Shown piece by piece: positions 1 through 10,087 of a DNA stretch of 64,000 nt; position 1 is the stretch's first letter, and the number at the start of each line of letters is the position of its first letter. The stretch lies in NCBI GenBank assembly GCA_951799405.1, contig OX637337.1:3162001-3226000 (forward strand). Direction: 5' to 3'. The DNA comes from Agapetus fuscipes (lineage: Eukaryota > Arthropoda > Insecta > Trichoptera > Glossosomatidae). Under the pieces are notes generated by a model, which saw nothing but the letters and a program-made list of their open reading frames with translations, had not been told where the DNA came from and searched no databases. A program made the position numbers and the translations under genes.

Positions 1-157
1 TGTTTTGCTGTTAATTTGTGCATAATTACATCAATGGCTTTGATTTAATGATTTGATTGATGGCTGCGATAAAACCGGTCACGTAAATTCTTTAACCAAG
101 AGATATCACATCTTTCTTCGCTTTGTCTTCTTACAGTGCTATTCACAAAGCATTTAG

Positions 158-457
158 ACCGGTCCGTAGTCCAGTGGCAACACTTCGGACTCGTAGATGG
201 AAGGTTGTGGATTCGGATCCCTGCGAAGCACAAAAATATACCATTTATATGTGCTCTTCGCTGAGTTGAAAAATTCATAAACCTTTACCAAAGACCGGTC
301 ACTGAAAGGTCCATCCAACCTTACAACAACTGGGTCTTGCTTGAGAATTGGCGCTTTCTACAGTGACGACCAAGCTCGCAGAGGACTCTTGAGGTGTGAT
401 ACACATAAAAACAGCGCTCACCAAATAAATCATCCTAATATTATTATTATATTATTT
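158..457 (+). repeat. SINE-B copy (tRNA-derived SINE)
   Basis: The copy opens with a tRNA-like head: an A-box-like GTAGTCCAGTGGCAACAC and a B-box-like GGATTCGGATCCC. A ~220-bp tRNA-unrelated body follows (ACCTTTACCAAAGACCGGTCAC, GAATTGGCGCTTTCTACAG), and the copy ends in an ATT-rich tail. The same order recurs at 29212, 30297 and 62260 and, on the minus strand, at 35067, 37161 and 44636. The LINE module at 458 starts inside or next to its tail. Confidence 0.85.
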
Positions 458-736
458 GATCTAATCTAATCTAATCTAATCTAAGCTGCAAAGATATATA
501 TCATTTAAGATTTACACTAAATGCATTCCCACAAGCAGATATGTATAATTTCGCGCTAACACATGCCGCATGTGGACCTACAATATAAAAACTCAATCTC
601 AAATGAACATAAGCCTTGCAACTCTTGCCGTCCTTCCCTGAAACAGGGGTGACATTGGCAAAGTGAACCAATTTTTATATTATGGGTGGTCAGCCGCATA
701 ACAACCTATAAGTCAAGGAACATACATGACAAATTA
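458..736 (-). repeat. LINE-1w 3-prime module, 5-prime truncated copy
   Basis: Reverse copy of the terminal module of the LINE at 49.9-53.6 kb. It carries the (AATCT)n tail, the ACATGCCGCATGT palindrome and the CCCTGAAACAGGG hairpin. It continues 16 bp past the usual module start into sequence matching the LINE 3-prime UTR at 53310-53330, so it is a truncated LINE copy and not only a SINE. Confidence 0.85.
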
Positions 737-828
737 CGATCTATAGCTGATTTACGGATCATCACTCAAACAGCAAATCAATGAAAACTTGCTCTCCAAA
801 ATAACTTTACTAATTACTGCCGTTGTAG

Positions 829-1130
829 TCCGGTCGATAGCTCAGTTGGCAGAGTGCTTGCATTCCATGCCGTGAGCTCGGGTCCGAATCCCACCGAGGG
901 TGTCAGAATTGGTTTCCCGTTTCGGTGTTTATTTCAAACCCCAAAAATAAAATACCGGCAAGGTTTACTCAGCCTTCACAAGAAATGAGTTCCAGCACTC
1001 TCGGGAGCTGGGAAACCTCCACTTCAACTGAAGTGGTTGGCGTAAGGCCGGCCCCCTTACCTGTAAAAATAAATAGGATCAACTCGCCACATGCGAGCCC
1101 TTCGGGGATAACGCGGCAAGAAGTTACACT
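829..1130 (+). repeat. SINE-A copy, main part (interrupted by Jockey LINE)
   Basis: tRNA-derived head with A box TAGCTCAGTTGGCAGAGTG and a near B box (GGTCCGAATCCC). The body has CGGTGTTTATTTCAAACCCC, CTCGGGAGCTGGGAAA and TACCTGTAAAAATAAATAGG. The usual end (TATGTGTAGCTTAGTTGCG) is missing here and is found at 2167-2187, beyond an inserted LINE. Confidence 0.9.
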
Positions 1131-2166
1131 ATTTATTTATTTATTTATTTATTTGAGAAAACTACAGCTTTATAAAAGTGATTACAATGGTGTTCTTAAA
1201 ATTAATATAAGCCAAAATTGTTTCTTCTATTTAAAATTATAGAGAAAGAATAATAATTTGATCAGTATGCTGAGCTTGTATTGACATATCATAGAAAATT
1301 GAGAAGACAAGAAAATAAAAAATAAAAGGAGAGCAAAACAAAAAGCAAAAAAACAAAAAGCAAAAAAGACACAAGTTGTCAAGCAACAAAAAAGAAAAAA
1401 AAAAAGAAACAAGGTGTAAGAAAAGAAATTAAAAGTAAAAGTAAAGTGGAAAGGAATGAGGAAAAGGAGGGATTATTACGTAAGTGAAGGAGCTTGATTG
1501 AGGGAGTTAGGGGACAGAGTTGAAAAATATCTCAATTTATTGCGAAAGGTTGTTAATGAGTCATGGAAAATATCTAAATTTTTGAAATTTTGGTTATAGT
1601 CACGCTGTATTCTGAATAAAGTTGAGTGGTATCGGTAATTGGTATGACAAATGGGTAGGTGAAATAAATTTTGCGAGCGGGTACGTCTGTTTGGTATAAG
1701 AAAAGATATGTTACATAATAAATCAGGGGAGTCAATTGTATTATTGCATATTTTGTACAAAAGTAATTGATCAAAGTAGGTCCTTCTATCTTGTAGTGTG
1801 TTAATATTGAAAAATTCTATGGAAGATTTGTAGTCGGTGTGTTCAATGTATTGTCGTTTCTCTAAATATTTAACAAAAATCTTTTGAATATTTTCAATAC
1901 GGTTAGTGTTAACTTTGTAGTGCGGATTCCATATTGGAGTACAAAATTCTAAATGAGGGCGTATATGTGAAAGGTATAGTGTTTTTAAAGTGTTGATATT
2001 ATTAAATTGTTTACCGGTGCGGATGATAAAACCCAACATTCGGTAAGCTTTGGAGGTAATTGAGTCAATATGCTTGTCATACGTCAATTTGGAATCTAAT
2101 AAAACTCCCAGATCTCTCACACTATCAACTTTTTTCAATAACAAACCATTCAATAACAAACCATCC
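1131..2166 (-). mobile_element. 5-prime truncated Jockey/CR1-like LINE inserted in SINE-A
   Basis: Minus-strand LINE fragment. Its 3-prime end is the (AAATA)n tail at 1131-1156, preceded by an A/T-rich 3-prime UTR (1157-1475) and the reverse-transcriptase C-terminus. It splits a SINE-A copy whose halves lie at 829-1130 and 2167-2187. A short CTAT duplication at the two junctions fits target-primed insertion. Confidence 0.8.
1476..2159 (-). pseudogene. Reverse transcriptase C-terminal fragment, Jockey/CR1-like LINE
   Basis: Open for 227 codons. The start is arbitrary, because the element is truncated upstream of the polymerase core. The N-terminal part holds the thumb-region signature (DLGVLLDSKLTYDKHID). 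Next come YRMLGFIIR and a conserved IRPHLEFCTPIWNP block, then the IENIQKIFVKYLEKR helix, which is typical of Jockey, CR1 and R1-type LINE polymerases. The YADD palm and the endonuclease are absent, so it cannot act on its own. The lack of stops or frameshifts suggests a fairly recent insertion. A related but more decayed fragment lies at 54262-54563. Confidence 0.85.
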
Positions 2167-2195
2167 TATGTGTAGCTTAGTTGCGTTTTTTTTTT
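2167..2195 (+). repeat. SINE-A 3-prime end (second half of the 829 copy)
   Basis: TATGTGTAGCTTAGTTGCG followed by a T run. It matches the end of SINE-A at 47614-47640 and completes the copy split by the Jockey LINE. Confidence 0.8.
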
Positions 2196-2372
2196 TTTGC
2201 GTAATCAATTGTTGTTTTCTGTGATGGAGATGTCTGTCGGCCTATATTGTATGTGACCGAAATGTCGTTGACTGAAAAGTCGTGTGGAAGAAATGTCGTG
2301 TAACCGATGTGTCCATGAACGAGTTGTCTGTGGACGAGTTGTCTTTGACCGTTTTGTCGTGACACTCACATT
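2190..2372 (+). repeat. Foldback-like element, single arm of degenerate 15-16-bp tandem units
   Basis: Units of the form GACCGAAATGTCGTT / GGACGAGTTGTCTGT follow each other about eight times and end in GTCGTGACAC. The same arm, as an inverted pair, is seen at 10088-10776 and 42363-43140. Confidence 0.75.
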
Positions 2373-2412
2373 TTTAGATTCCAATGGCGTGTCGTTTTTC
2401 GTGACGAGTAGT

Positions 2413-2829
2413 TTTCCTTGACTAATTGGTTGGTATGAAGCTGACCACCCATACTGTAAAAAGATGGTTCACTTTGCCAATGTCACCCATGTTTCATGGA
2501 AGTTCGGCAAGAGTTGCAGGGCTTATGTCCATTTGAGATTGGGTTTTTATATTGTAGGTCCACATGCGGCATGTGTTAGCGCGAAATTATACATGTCTGT
2601 AACTGTAACTCTGTCGCCATTCCGCTAGGGGTGGCCAGAGCCTCTGCAGAGCTGCCTCCATTTTCTCCTATCCTTACTGTGATAGTGACTCTTTCAATTC
2701 ATTCATATCCATCACCTTTTTCATGCATTTTCTTCTTTTACGCTCAATTTGTCTGCTTGTGGGAATGCGTTTTATTAATATGAACCTCAAATGATATATA
2801 TCTTTGCAGCTTAGATTTAGATGTAGATG
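2413..2829 (+). repeat. LINE-1w 3-prime module, split by an RTE-2 end
   Basis: The module starts at TTCCTTGACTAATTGGTTGG and is intact to ATACATGTCTG (about 2601). It resumes at CTTGTGGGAATGCG (about 2750) and ends in the usual TTTGCAGCTTAGATTTAGA. The intervening 148 bp is a separate LINE end, with TGTCTG repeated at both junctions as target-site duplication. Confidence 0.85.
2602..2749 (-). mobile_element. RTE-2 LINE 3-prime fragment (minus strand)
   Basis: In reverse it reads GATAGGA..AATGGAGGCAGCTCTGCAGAGG, then the (GTTACA)-type tail. It encodes the C-terminal DRKKWRQL-like end of an RTE reverse transcriptase. It sits inside the 2413 module copy. Confidence 0.8.
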
Positions 2830-3394
2830 GCGCCTCGTTTTATCGTGACGAGTACATTTTCAGTTGAGGTTTTTCTTTATACATGTGTGTGACGTCTGAA
2901 ATGCTGTCGGTATTTAGATTCCCGGGAATAAGAAGAATATGCCGCTCTCGTATTTCCATGCGCTCTTTTCTGTCCGCCATCATTGCTGCATTCTCATTTC
3001 AATTATTTTATGCTGCTGTGTGTGTGTTTTAAAATCGTCTCGGCCAGCCGTTCACAACCGGTGGTCTATGAGAGCATCCAAAATTTTATGGTTTATGTGA
3101 ATACGGTGTTTGATATCTCGATGTTCCGAACTTTTAATGTGGTGTGCGAAGTCATCACATCCGACCTTATTCGTTTCCCCCTGTTCATACGGTAGGAACC
3201 CGGTAATAGGAATACGGTAGTGTATTGGATCGCCGCACAAATTACGCCGGGTCGTGTGAAAGCTAACACACATCCGTGTATACTACGCAACTTCCGATCC
3301 GGCACCGGATAGAATATTATGAAAAGATGCTTAGATTTGTAAAACCATAAATCTGATTAAACCTTAAACTCTTTTTTTTTTTCAAAAAAAATAG
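2830..3394. other. No recognised feature
   Basis: Low-copy sequence within this window. Three short overlapping frames (70-73 codons) have no recognisable motif. I see no RNA gene or repeat family here. Confidence 0.5.
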
Positions 3395-3462
3395 ATTAGA
3401 GAAGAAGAATGCAATTCACCAACCTTTTCTGCCTGGCCCCAGAAACCAGGCAACACAAACCA
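3395..3462 (-). repeat. SINE-C 3-prime fragment
   Basis: GAAGAAGAATGCAATTCACCAACC and TTCTGCCTGGCC match the 3-prime part of the SINE-C copies at 34137-34410 and 61985-62255. The tRNA head is missing. Confidence 0.65.
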
Positions 3463-4817
3463 CCACAGAATTTGGTCAAAAGGTACCACATCATGAAAAG
3501 GTTGAAGATCACTGTCTTCGGCAATGTTTTGAATTTCAATGCGGTGTTAGAATTCTCCAAAAAGATTTGTTGCAAAAGAAAACTAGAAAGGAATTCCTAA
3601 ACTAAACATTAAGTATATTATGTCTAATGTTGGTAGGTAGCTCCCTATGCATATTTGATGAGGCATTCTATTTCTAATCTTGTGTTATGAAATAATTCAG
3701 ATTTCAGACGTATAAAATGTGCTGATGGATCGTCTGCCTCTAAAGAAATGTGATCTATTTTTATTTTACGCTGAGAATTCAAACATGAAAATAAACAAGG
3801 CAATGCTTTTAATATTTTGGATGTGGGGATTTTCAGACTTTTCCAGTTTTGTCGGGTAATTTCGTACAGTCCTGTGGTACCATAGAGTTATGAGCTGTGG
3901 TTATAAGTATGTCAATGTGTGTTACACATGGAAATCACATTACATATTTTACAGACCCACGTGGCTTAAAATGAACGTGGCAAAAATCACTTTTCATAGT
4001 TCGACGTGGTTTATATGAATTGCTGCAATTCAAGAAGTATTTTTTTGATGATATAAAAAGTAATATACCTACACTGATTATAGCAAAGGCCCTAAAGTCG
4101 TTATAGCGCCCTCGTTTAGCTGTCATCTAATATCACTTTAAGCCGTGTATGTTAAGGTGCACTAAATGTGTAGCTTAGTGGCATTTTTTTTTATTGACAA
4201 AGAAAATTAGTTGTTTTATTAAATTTTCACGAAGGAAATGAATGCTCACTCAGTGCTAAATATAGTGAAAACTCTTACTACAGGTACAAAGTTATATTTC
4301 CTGGCAAACTGTTAACGCATGACGAGACCTCTCCATCACTTCCCCGCTCCATTAGGTGCGTTAGGTTGTTTTTTACGTAAACCGCACGATAAAGTTGCTT
4401 ACAAATTGCAATTGATTACCTGAACGTTGCCAAGGGAAAAGCGATTTTGCAGCAGGTACCTAAAAGTGTGGGTATCAGATCTATTCTATGTGATAGAGTT
4501 TGCTAAACATTTTGTAGCTAGAGAATATACAAGATACGGATAGCGTTTTATCCGGGATTTTGTAAAACTGTATCCGGTTCCGAATATCTGTCTTTGAACT
4601 TATTTCATCCAACTTCGATTTGAATAATCAATATAAAATCATCACTATTATTAAATTAGCTTTTAATTAAAAATTGGAAATAAATGTTATTGAAAAAACA
4701 AGATGGAAAAACTGACATCTGTCAAAAAATGGTCTTCTGCCAATGGAATACCAGTAAAGAACTCCTACTTAATATCTATAATTTTAGTTTCAAAGTTTTA
4801 TGACATCCAAGATTAAC
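3463..4817. other. Mostly unique sequence with one SINE-A end fragment
   Basis: No gene recognised. The only repeat seen is a SINE-A terminus (AAATGTGTAGCTTAGTGGC) at about 4163-4183 followed by a T run. Frames at 3409-3600 (+) and 3935-4126 (-) look random. Confidence 0.5.
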
Positions 4818-4967
4818 ATTTAATGCACGCTGACAAGTAAAAATGTGTTATCTCAGATGAACATAATGCATCTCTTGTAGTCTTTCCCTGAAACTGGGGA
4901 GACATCGGCAAAAGTGAAACAAATTTTCAGTGTAGGTGTTCTCGTATCAATCGATATGTCAAGGAAA
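4818..4967 (-). repeat. Diverged LINE-1w 3-prime module
   Basis: Recognisable blocks are CAGATGAACATAATGC, TCTTTCCCTGAAACTGGGG, GACATCGGCAAAAGTGAA and TATGTCAAGGAA. It ends at the usual CAAGGAA boundary and is more decayed than most copies. Confidence 0.65.
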
Positions 4968-5542
4968 AATATCAATATTTTAATGCAGTGATATCTATAA
5001 GCTATAACAAAAGGATTGTTTAAAACTACAACCGTTTAAATAAATCAACTCGTGTAAAAAAACTTTTTTTATCAATTTTCATTATTATTTTTGAATGAAT
5101 CTTTACAATATCAGTACACAAATTCTGTAACTTTTAAACAAAAGGAATCCCATGATGAATATCCGGTATTCGGCATCATGTTTTCGAACATGATACCGGA
5201 TGGAAAACGGATACGTCTTACAACTCTTATTACTTACACATACCATCATCTCAGATGCTACTGTTCAACTAAGCATAAGATTTTCATATTTTTTTATTAA
5301 CGAGGTATTTTTCTGCATAATATTTTGCTATTTCATTGCAGGTATGCTAATAGCTTCACACTAAAACGTATTCATTTTATACCCTCGATAATGCATTTCT
5401 ACTTTCTTGCCGGCTCGAAGGACCATAACGAAAGTCTTGTTTTATTTGATGTTCAACTGGGAATTCATTGGATACAAGATTTTTTCTGTTTGCATTTAGT
5501 AATTTTGAGACATGAAAATAAAAAAAATGTATTGAAAAGCAT
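4968..5542. other. No recognised feature
   Basis: AT-rich unique sequence. An imperfect inverted pair (CCGGTATTCGGCATCATG with CATGATACCGG) lies at about 5162-5200. No gene recognised. Confidence 0.45.
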
Positions 5543-5612
5543 TGTGGGCTCAGTCGGCATCGAATCCATTACCTTATTATCAGAAAGTGGACCTTCAGCC
5601 AATGAGCTATTA
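5543..5612 (-). repeat. Degenerate tRNA-like sequence
   Basis: On the minus strand TAATAGCTCATTGGCTGA resembles a tRNA A box and GGATTCGATGCC a B box, ~34 nt apart. The acceptor stem does not pair clearly, so this is more likely an old SINE head or tRNA relic than a working tRNA. Confidence 0.4.
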
Positions 5613-5773
5613 TAGTTTCTTTGTTTCATGTTCTTTACCCCGAATAAAAAGACCAGAAATAAAATAAAAAACTACAACAATCCATAAAAGGCATTGATGT
5701 GTTTTCCATACCATTTTTTTTTCTGGGAACGGAGTTTTTAATATAAACATCTAAATGAACATTCGATGCAGTA

Positions 5774-6187
5774 ATGATAAAACTGAATAAGTGACATATA
5801 AGCTCTCATGGGTTTCTCAGATAAATGCACCCTTTTCCCTTTTTTCTACGAGAGAAAACACTACAAATGTGTGAAAATCCTGTAGTTTAGAACTGTTTAA
5901 CTGCCTTTTAATTATAAATATATATTTGGATGACTTATTTTTTTTCTTTCTTCTTTTGGGCGCCGTTTAGTGGCTCCAGCCACCCCAAGGGCGCCCACCG
6001 CTCACTCTCTTCTTGTGAAGATGGTGGTCTTCAGCTCCTTTCTGAAGCGCTCCTCGCTGGTTTCCGTCCTCAGCTTCAAAAAGTTCATTTACTATGAAAA
6101 GTTACTCCCAATAAAAGGTTTAATCCATGATTTCTTAAATCAGTGAATCAGCACTTATTCAATTTAACCTTTAAGGTGGCGATATGA
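5774..6187. repeat. MITE family M3 (TIR: AGGTAAAACTGAATAAGTG) with LINE insertion
   Basis: Begins AAAACTGAATAAGTGACATA and ends TTCAATTTAACCTTTAAGGTGGCGATATG, as inverted repeats. Internal blocks TCTACGAGAGAAAACACTA and CTGTAGTTTAG are shared with copies at 11018, 24945, 27585 and 36640. The middle (5937-6080) is a separate LINE end. Confidence 0.7.
5937..6080 (-). mobile_element. CR1-like LINE 3-prime fragment
   Basis: The reverse strand encodes TSEERFRKELKTTIF before a stop, resembling the last residues of CR1/L2-type reverse transcriptases (compare EDLKRRMKTFFF at 18.5 kb). A GGGCGCC hairpin in the 3-prime UTR resembles the GGCGC-containing UTRs of those copies. It splits the M3 MITE. Confidence 0.55.
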
Positions 6188-6272
6188 AATTTAAAAGCAT
6201 TACCCGGCAACATTACACATCAACCGCCATTTCTTTCTGTCCTTCCATATAATATTGAGCACGCTAATATAT

Positions 6273-6746
6273 TGTTATGTAAATATAAATATTGAAATAA
6301 GTATGGGTAGTTATAGTTATAAGAGTCCTCATAGGTATAGGTAGGTAGGATCGATAATTATGTATAAGTGTAGAATTCTCTAGGCTAAGTAGGTATTTGT
6401 TATAATTATAGGAATACTGTGTTACATTTGTAGGTAGGATTTTGGTTGTATCTCTAGGTAGTACGTGAAGCGTCGAGAAGTAATAATTACTCTGGAACCG
6501 TCTAGCAACTTTGGTTCTAGATCATACTGCTCTACAGAGTATAAAGGTGCGAATGGCCTGCAGAGCGGGCCAGTATCATAGCGACTAACAAAGACATCGA
6601 AGCCATCTGATCAGTGAACCGAAACCAAGTAGAATAATCGAGAAAGTAGTGTGAAAATAAATTTTGTAACTGTGTAAAATAAATAACTATTGAAGAAGAC
6701 CTGTGTATTTTTAATTTGAAGACAATTGAACCCTAATTTCGTAACA
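6273..6746 (+). repeat. Solo LTR (gypsy-like), ATAT target duplication
   Basis: The 474-bp unit opens with TGTTATG and closes with CGTAACA. It is flanked by ATAT on both sides (6269-6272, 6747-6750). A TATA motif (AGTATAAAGG, ~6539) and A-rich R/U5 sequence suggest + orientation. It is related to LTRs at 40773 and 60293. No internal region follows, so it is a solo LTR. Confidence 0.75.
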
Positions 6747-7003
6747 ATATCTAATATTTTCAGGATAAATTAGCGCAACTTTGGATTTCCATTTTGTTTG
6801 TAAATGGTCGCACATGAACGTTATACACGGCTATAAATATATCTGTGACCATCTTTTCGGTCTGATGCATTTTCTCTTCTGCATTTAGACGTGACGAACT
6901 CCATGTAAATGCATTTAGCGAGTGGCCATTCAACGGGAATGCTTTCAAACAGACAAGGTTTTCAATTCAGAAATGTAATGCTGTATAATATTTGTTTTGT
7001 ATA

Positions 7004-7095
7004 CTTTCCCTGTGACAGGGGTGACGTTTGCAAAAGTCACTAACTTTTGCAGGGCGCTCAGTCAGCCTCATATCAAATCAATAAGTCAAGGAACT
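7004..7095 (-). repeat. LINE-1w module fragment
   Basis: CTTTCCCTGTGACAGGGGTGAC through CAATAAGTCAAGGAAC matches only the first third of the module, in reverse. Confidence 0.65.
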
Positions 7096-8057
7096 TGGAA
7101 ATCTTTTTTAAAAATGAAAATTAACATTGATGTATTTTCGTGTTTAAAAAGTCATCTTTTAATTCTAGTGAGAATTAAAATATGTTTTGGAGTCTGCATA
7201 TTCACCAAAATGTTGTGACTTCACATGGCCGGATTTCTATTCCAAAAATGAACAAAACTGTTTTTGAGTGCAAGTTTTAGGCTTTCACGAACGACAGCTC
7301 ACACTGGGGAGTTTCGTTCCGAGATATGTTGAAACTGAGGTTCTCGGACGTTTCGCAGTTTTATCAACATCAATATCACATCGTCATCACGCTGGAGAAG
7401 CCCATCGTAGATATGGGCGAAGTATCTGGAAGCTCAAGATCCCGAAAAGCGACTCTACGGTGTTAGTAACCAATATTTTGACGTTTAATATTATTTGACG
7501 TTTAGAATTCAATAAGTGACGTTTCTCTCGAGAGAAATGGAACATCTGTGCCGTGCCCATTGATGGTGGGATCGAGCATCTATATCTTGAAAAAAATATA
7601 TATTTGTGTAAATTTATTGTTTTATACACGAGTATATGTTTATTTTGATGAGTCCGTAAAAAAACTTGATTATATCTAATTAGTAATTAGTGGTAAAATC
7701 AACATAATAGGCGTGTACTACAAAAATAATCCAGTTTCTGTGGCTCCAGATCGCTTTTGCGTTGATTTATATTCCTCCATTGTGAGTGCGTTTGTGGGAA
7801 AATGCTAAAATTTCAATTATAAATTCATTTTTAGAACTTAACGTTGTGTGAGAATTGTGCCAAGTCAGCGGAAACAATGAACAGAGTTTATAATTTTTAA
7901 TAAATGTAGCTGCATTGTGGTGTAGAATATTCGCTTGGCTTGTTGTAACGTTACTCTGTAACTAAGCGCCGTGTAATTAATCAATTATGACCGATTAACA
8001 TAGTTAATATTAATGAAAATAAATCAATAAAACTATGTAAAATAAATCAGTTAATTT
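7096..8057. other. No recognised feature
   Basis: Unique-looking. The 7268-7629 part is less AT-rich and carries overlapping frames on both strands, but without recognisable motifs. GACGTTTA-type words repeat near 7478-7525. No gene called. Confidence 0.4.
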
Positions 8058-8145
8058 GTGGTAACTGTAGGGGTTTTAGGCTTACACGGACCCTGGAGCG
8101 TTTCTTTTAGCGATCTGTTTCCGGTGGTCTATATTCCAAATAAAA

Positions 8146-8374
8146 GTGGTATGCGTCTGACCACCCACGCTGTAGAAAATAGTTCACTTTGCCCCTGTTT
8201 CAGGGAAGATCGACAGGAGGTGCAGGTTGTATGTTCATTTGAGATTCGGGTTTTTATATATAGTAGGTCAACATGCGGCATGTTTATGCGCGAACTTATG
8301 CGTGTCTGTCTGTGAAAATACATATAATGTGAATCTTTAGTGTTACATATATTTGCAACTTAGATTAGATTAGT
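8146..8374 (+). repeat. LINE-1w 3-prime module
   Basis: GGTATGCGTCTGACCACCC, TGTTTCAGGGAAG and ACATGCGGCATGT are present, ending in TTGCAACTTAGATTAGATTAG. The first ~15 bp are missing and the centre has a small deletion before CCCCTGTTTCAGGG. Confidence 0.8.
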
Positions 8375-8387
8375 AATGGATCAGCTT

Positions 8388-8600
8388 TTGATACGCCGCC
8401 ATGTTTTATTCCGTCCTATCTTCAAATAGGTACGGTAAGATCAAATAGGTACAGATGGCCGTAGAGACTTACTCCCCTGAAATAATACAATTGCCAACTG
8501 GAAGTGGCGTTGGGCTGATCTTTTATATAAAAATTTCGAGGTTTGATTCTTACAAAAGCAGCGCTCACCAAATAAATCATCCTGAAATAATTTATTGAAT
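8388..8600. repeat. Repeat shared with 62756, then SINE-B 3-prime end
   Basis: CGTCCTATCTTCAAATAGG and GGTACGGTAAGATC (8410-8445) match 62780-62811. At 8560-8582 AGCGCTCACCAAATAAATCATCCT is the 3-prime end of a SINE-B in + orientation. Confidence 0.6.
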
Positions 8601-9365
8601 AAAGCAAAAATAATAACAAAGTTTTTCTTCCGAACTTTGTTTCTATTTTTGCTTCATTGATTTAAAAGCAATTTTCTATTATTTTAATTAACCCTCCATA
8701 AATCACCCATTAACCAACTCGCAACTCGTAATTGCAACTCGCATGGGTTAAAAAAAAAATCCCGTGAACTGTTCCTGTTCATAATTGTTAACGCCTTTAA
8801 ACATGTGATCAATATTTTCACTGGGAATATTATCAATGGTATTATTAACTGGCAAAATGATACTTTCATATAAAGAAAAGCACACTCGCAACCAAACAAA
8901 AGTCACTCGCAATTTGCGAGCTGTCGAGTAGAATTTTTAAGGGTTGATGTCAATACACAAACCCTTAAATTTTTACTTGAAATTTAGTGACCAAATCAGT
9001 GACCTATTTTTGAAATTTACACTGGGCTCATTTCCTTGGTCGTAAAACCGTCATTTGCTGAAAAGGGGAGTGTCGTTAGCAAGAGTGAATCGAATTTTAC
9101 GATTTGGGTCGTCAGCCCCATGCAGACGCCGGTAATTGGCAAAGCAATCGACCCGATTGTTGACTGAAACGTCGTTTGAAGTAGTGAAGACATTTTAGTG
9201 CGGGGGCTTCAAGCAGTTGAAGCATTTCATATTGTGAAATATCGGACCGGACACCACACTCCTCCATCTCTTTCATATTGGGCGGCTTGTGAATATTATG
9301 GGTGGACGATGATATAACTGCAGTAGAATTTAAGACTAATATCGTTCAGAAATATTAAAAATACT
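8601..9365. other. No recognised feature
   Basis: Unique in this window. AACTCGCAACTCGTAATTGC-type short direct repeats lie at 8716-8745. No coding signal seen. Confidence 0.45.
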
Positions 9366-9901
9366 TATACCGGTCGATAGCACAGAGTGCATGCGCTCCA
9401 TGCCGAGAGCTCAGGTTCGAATCCCACCGAAGGTGTCAGGAATGATTTCCCGTTGATACCGGCAAGGTTTACTCAGCATTCACAAGAAATCAGCCCCCTC
9501 GGGAGCTAGGAAACCCCCACTTTAACTGAAGTGGTTAGCGTAAGGCCGGCTACCTTACCTGTAAAAATAAATAAATTCAACTCGTCACATTTCCTTGACT
9601 TATAGGTTGGTATGAGGCTGATCACCCATACTTTAAAAAAATGTTCACTTTGCCAATGTCACCCCTGTGTCAGGGAAGGTCGGTAAAAGTTGTAGGGTTT
9701 ATGTTCATTTAAGGTTTGGATTTTATTTGTAAGTACCTACACATTCAGCATTTGTAAGCGCGAACTACACGTGTTTGTTTGTGGGCATGCATTTGATATG
9801 AGCTTTAAATGTTAATATATCTTTGCAACTTAGACTTAGACAAAGATTAGATTAGACATGCAAAACCCTTCAAGGATAACGTGGCAAGAAGTTACACTAT
9901 T
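9366..9901 (+). repeat. SINE-A copy split by a LINE-1w module
   Basis: The tRNA head (CGGTCGATAGCACAGAGTGC, GGTTCGAATCCCACC) and body run to CAACTCGTCACAT at 9590. The end GCAAAACCCTTCAAGGATAACG..GTTACACTATT resumes at 9862. ACAT is repeated at both junctions of the inserted module. Confidence 0.85.
9591..9861 (+). repeat. LINE-1w 3-prime module inside SINE-A
   Basis: Begins exactly at TTCCTTGACTTATAGGTTGG and ends in TTAGATTAGA-type repeats. It is one of the copies with the fixed 5-prime boundary. Younger than the SINE-A it interrupts. Confidence 0.85.
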
Positions 9902-10087
9902 GTTCTAGTGTTACTTTAGCTGAGTTGCGTATCAATTTGATTAGATTTTTCAGAAGTGATTGCTTGCAGTAATCCGATCATGTTTTTCTTTTGATTTCTA
10001 GATCATTCCGTGGGAGTATCAAATATCGATCGGAATATGAAATGTAATGAGATATTACAAAATGTAGATAATTTAATGATTATGAAA

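Noticed and set aside
458..484. Telomere-like repeat from the TTAGA units
   Set aside because: The unit is AATCT/TTAGA-type rather than insect TTAGG and always sits at the end of the LINE module.
829..905. Functional tRNA genes at the many A-box/B-box pairs
   Set aside because: Heads at 829, 30297, 46154, 47311, 58382 and others are each followed by the same SINE body and lack a properly paired acceptor stem.
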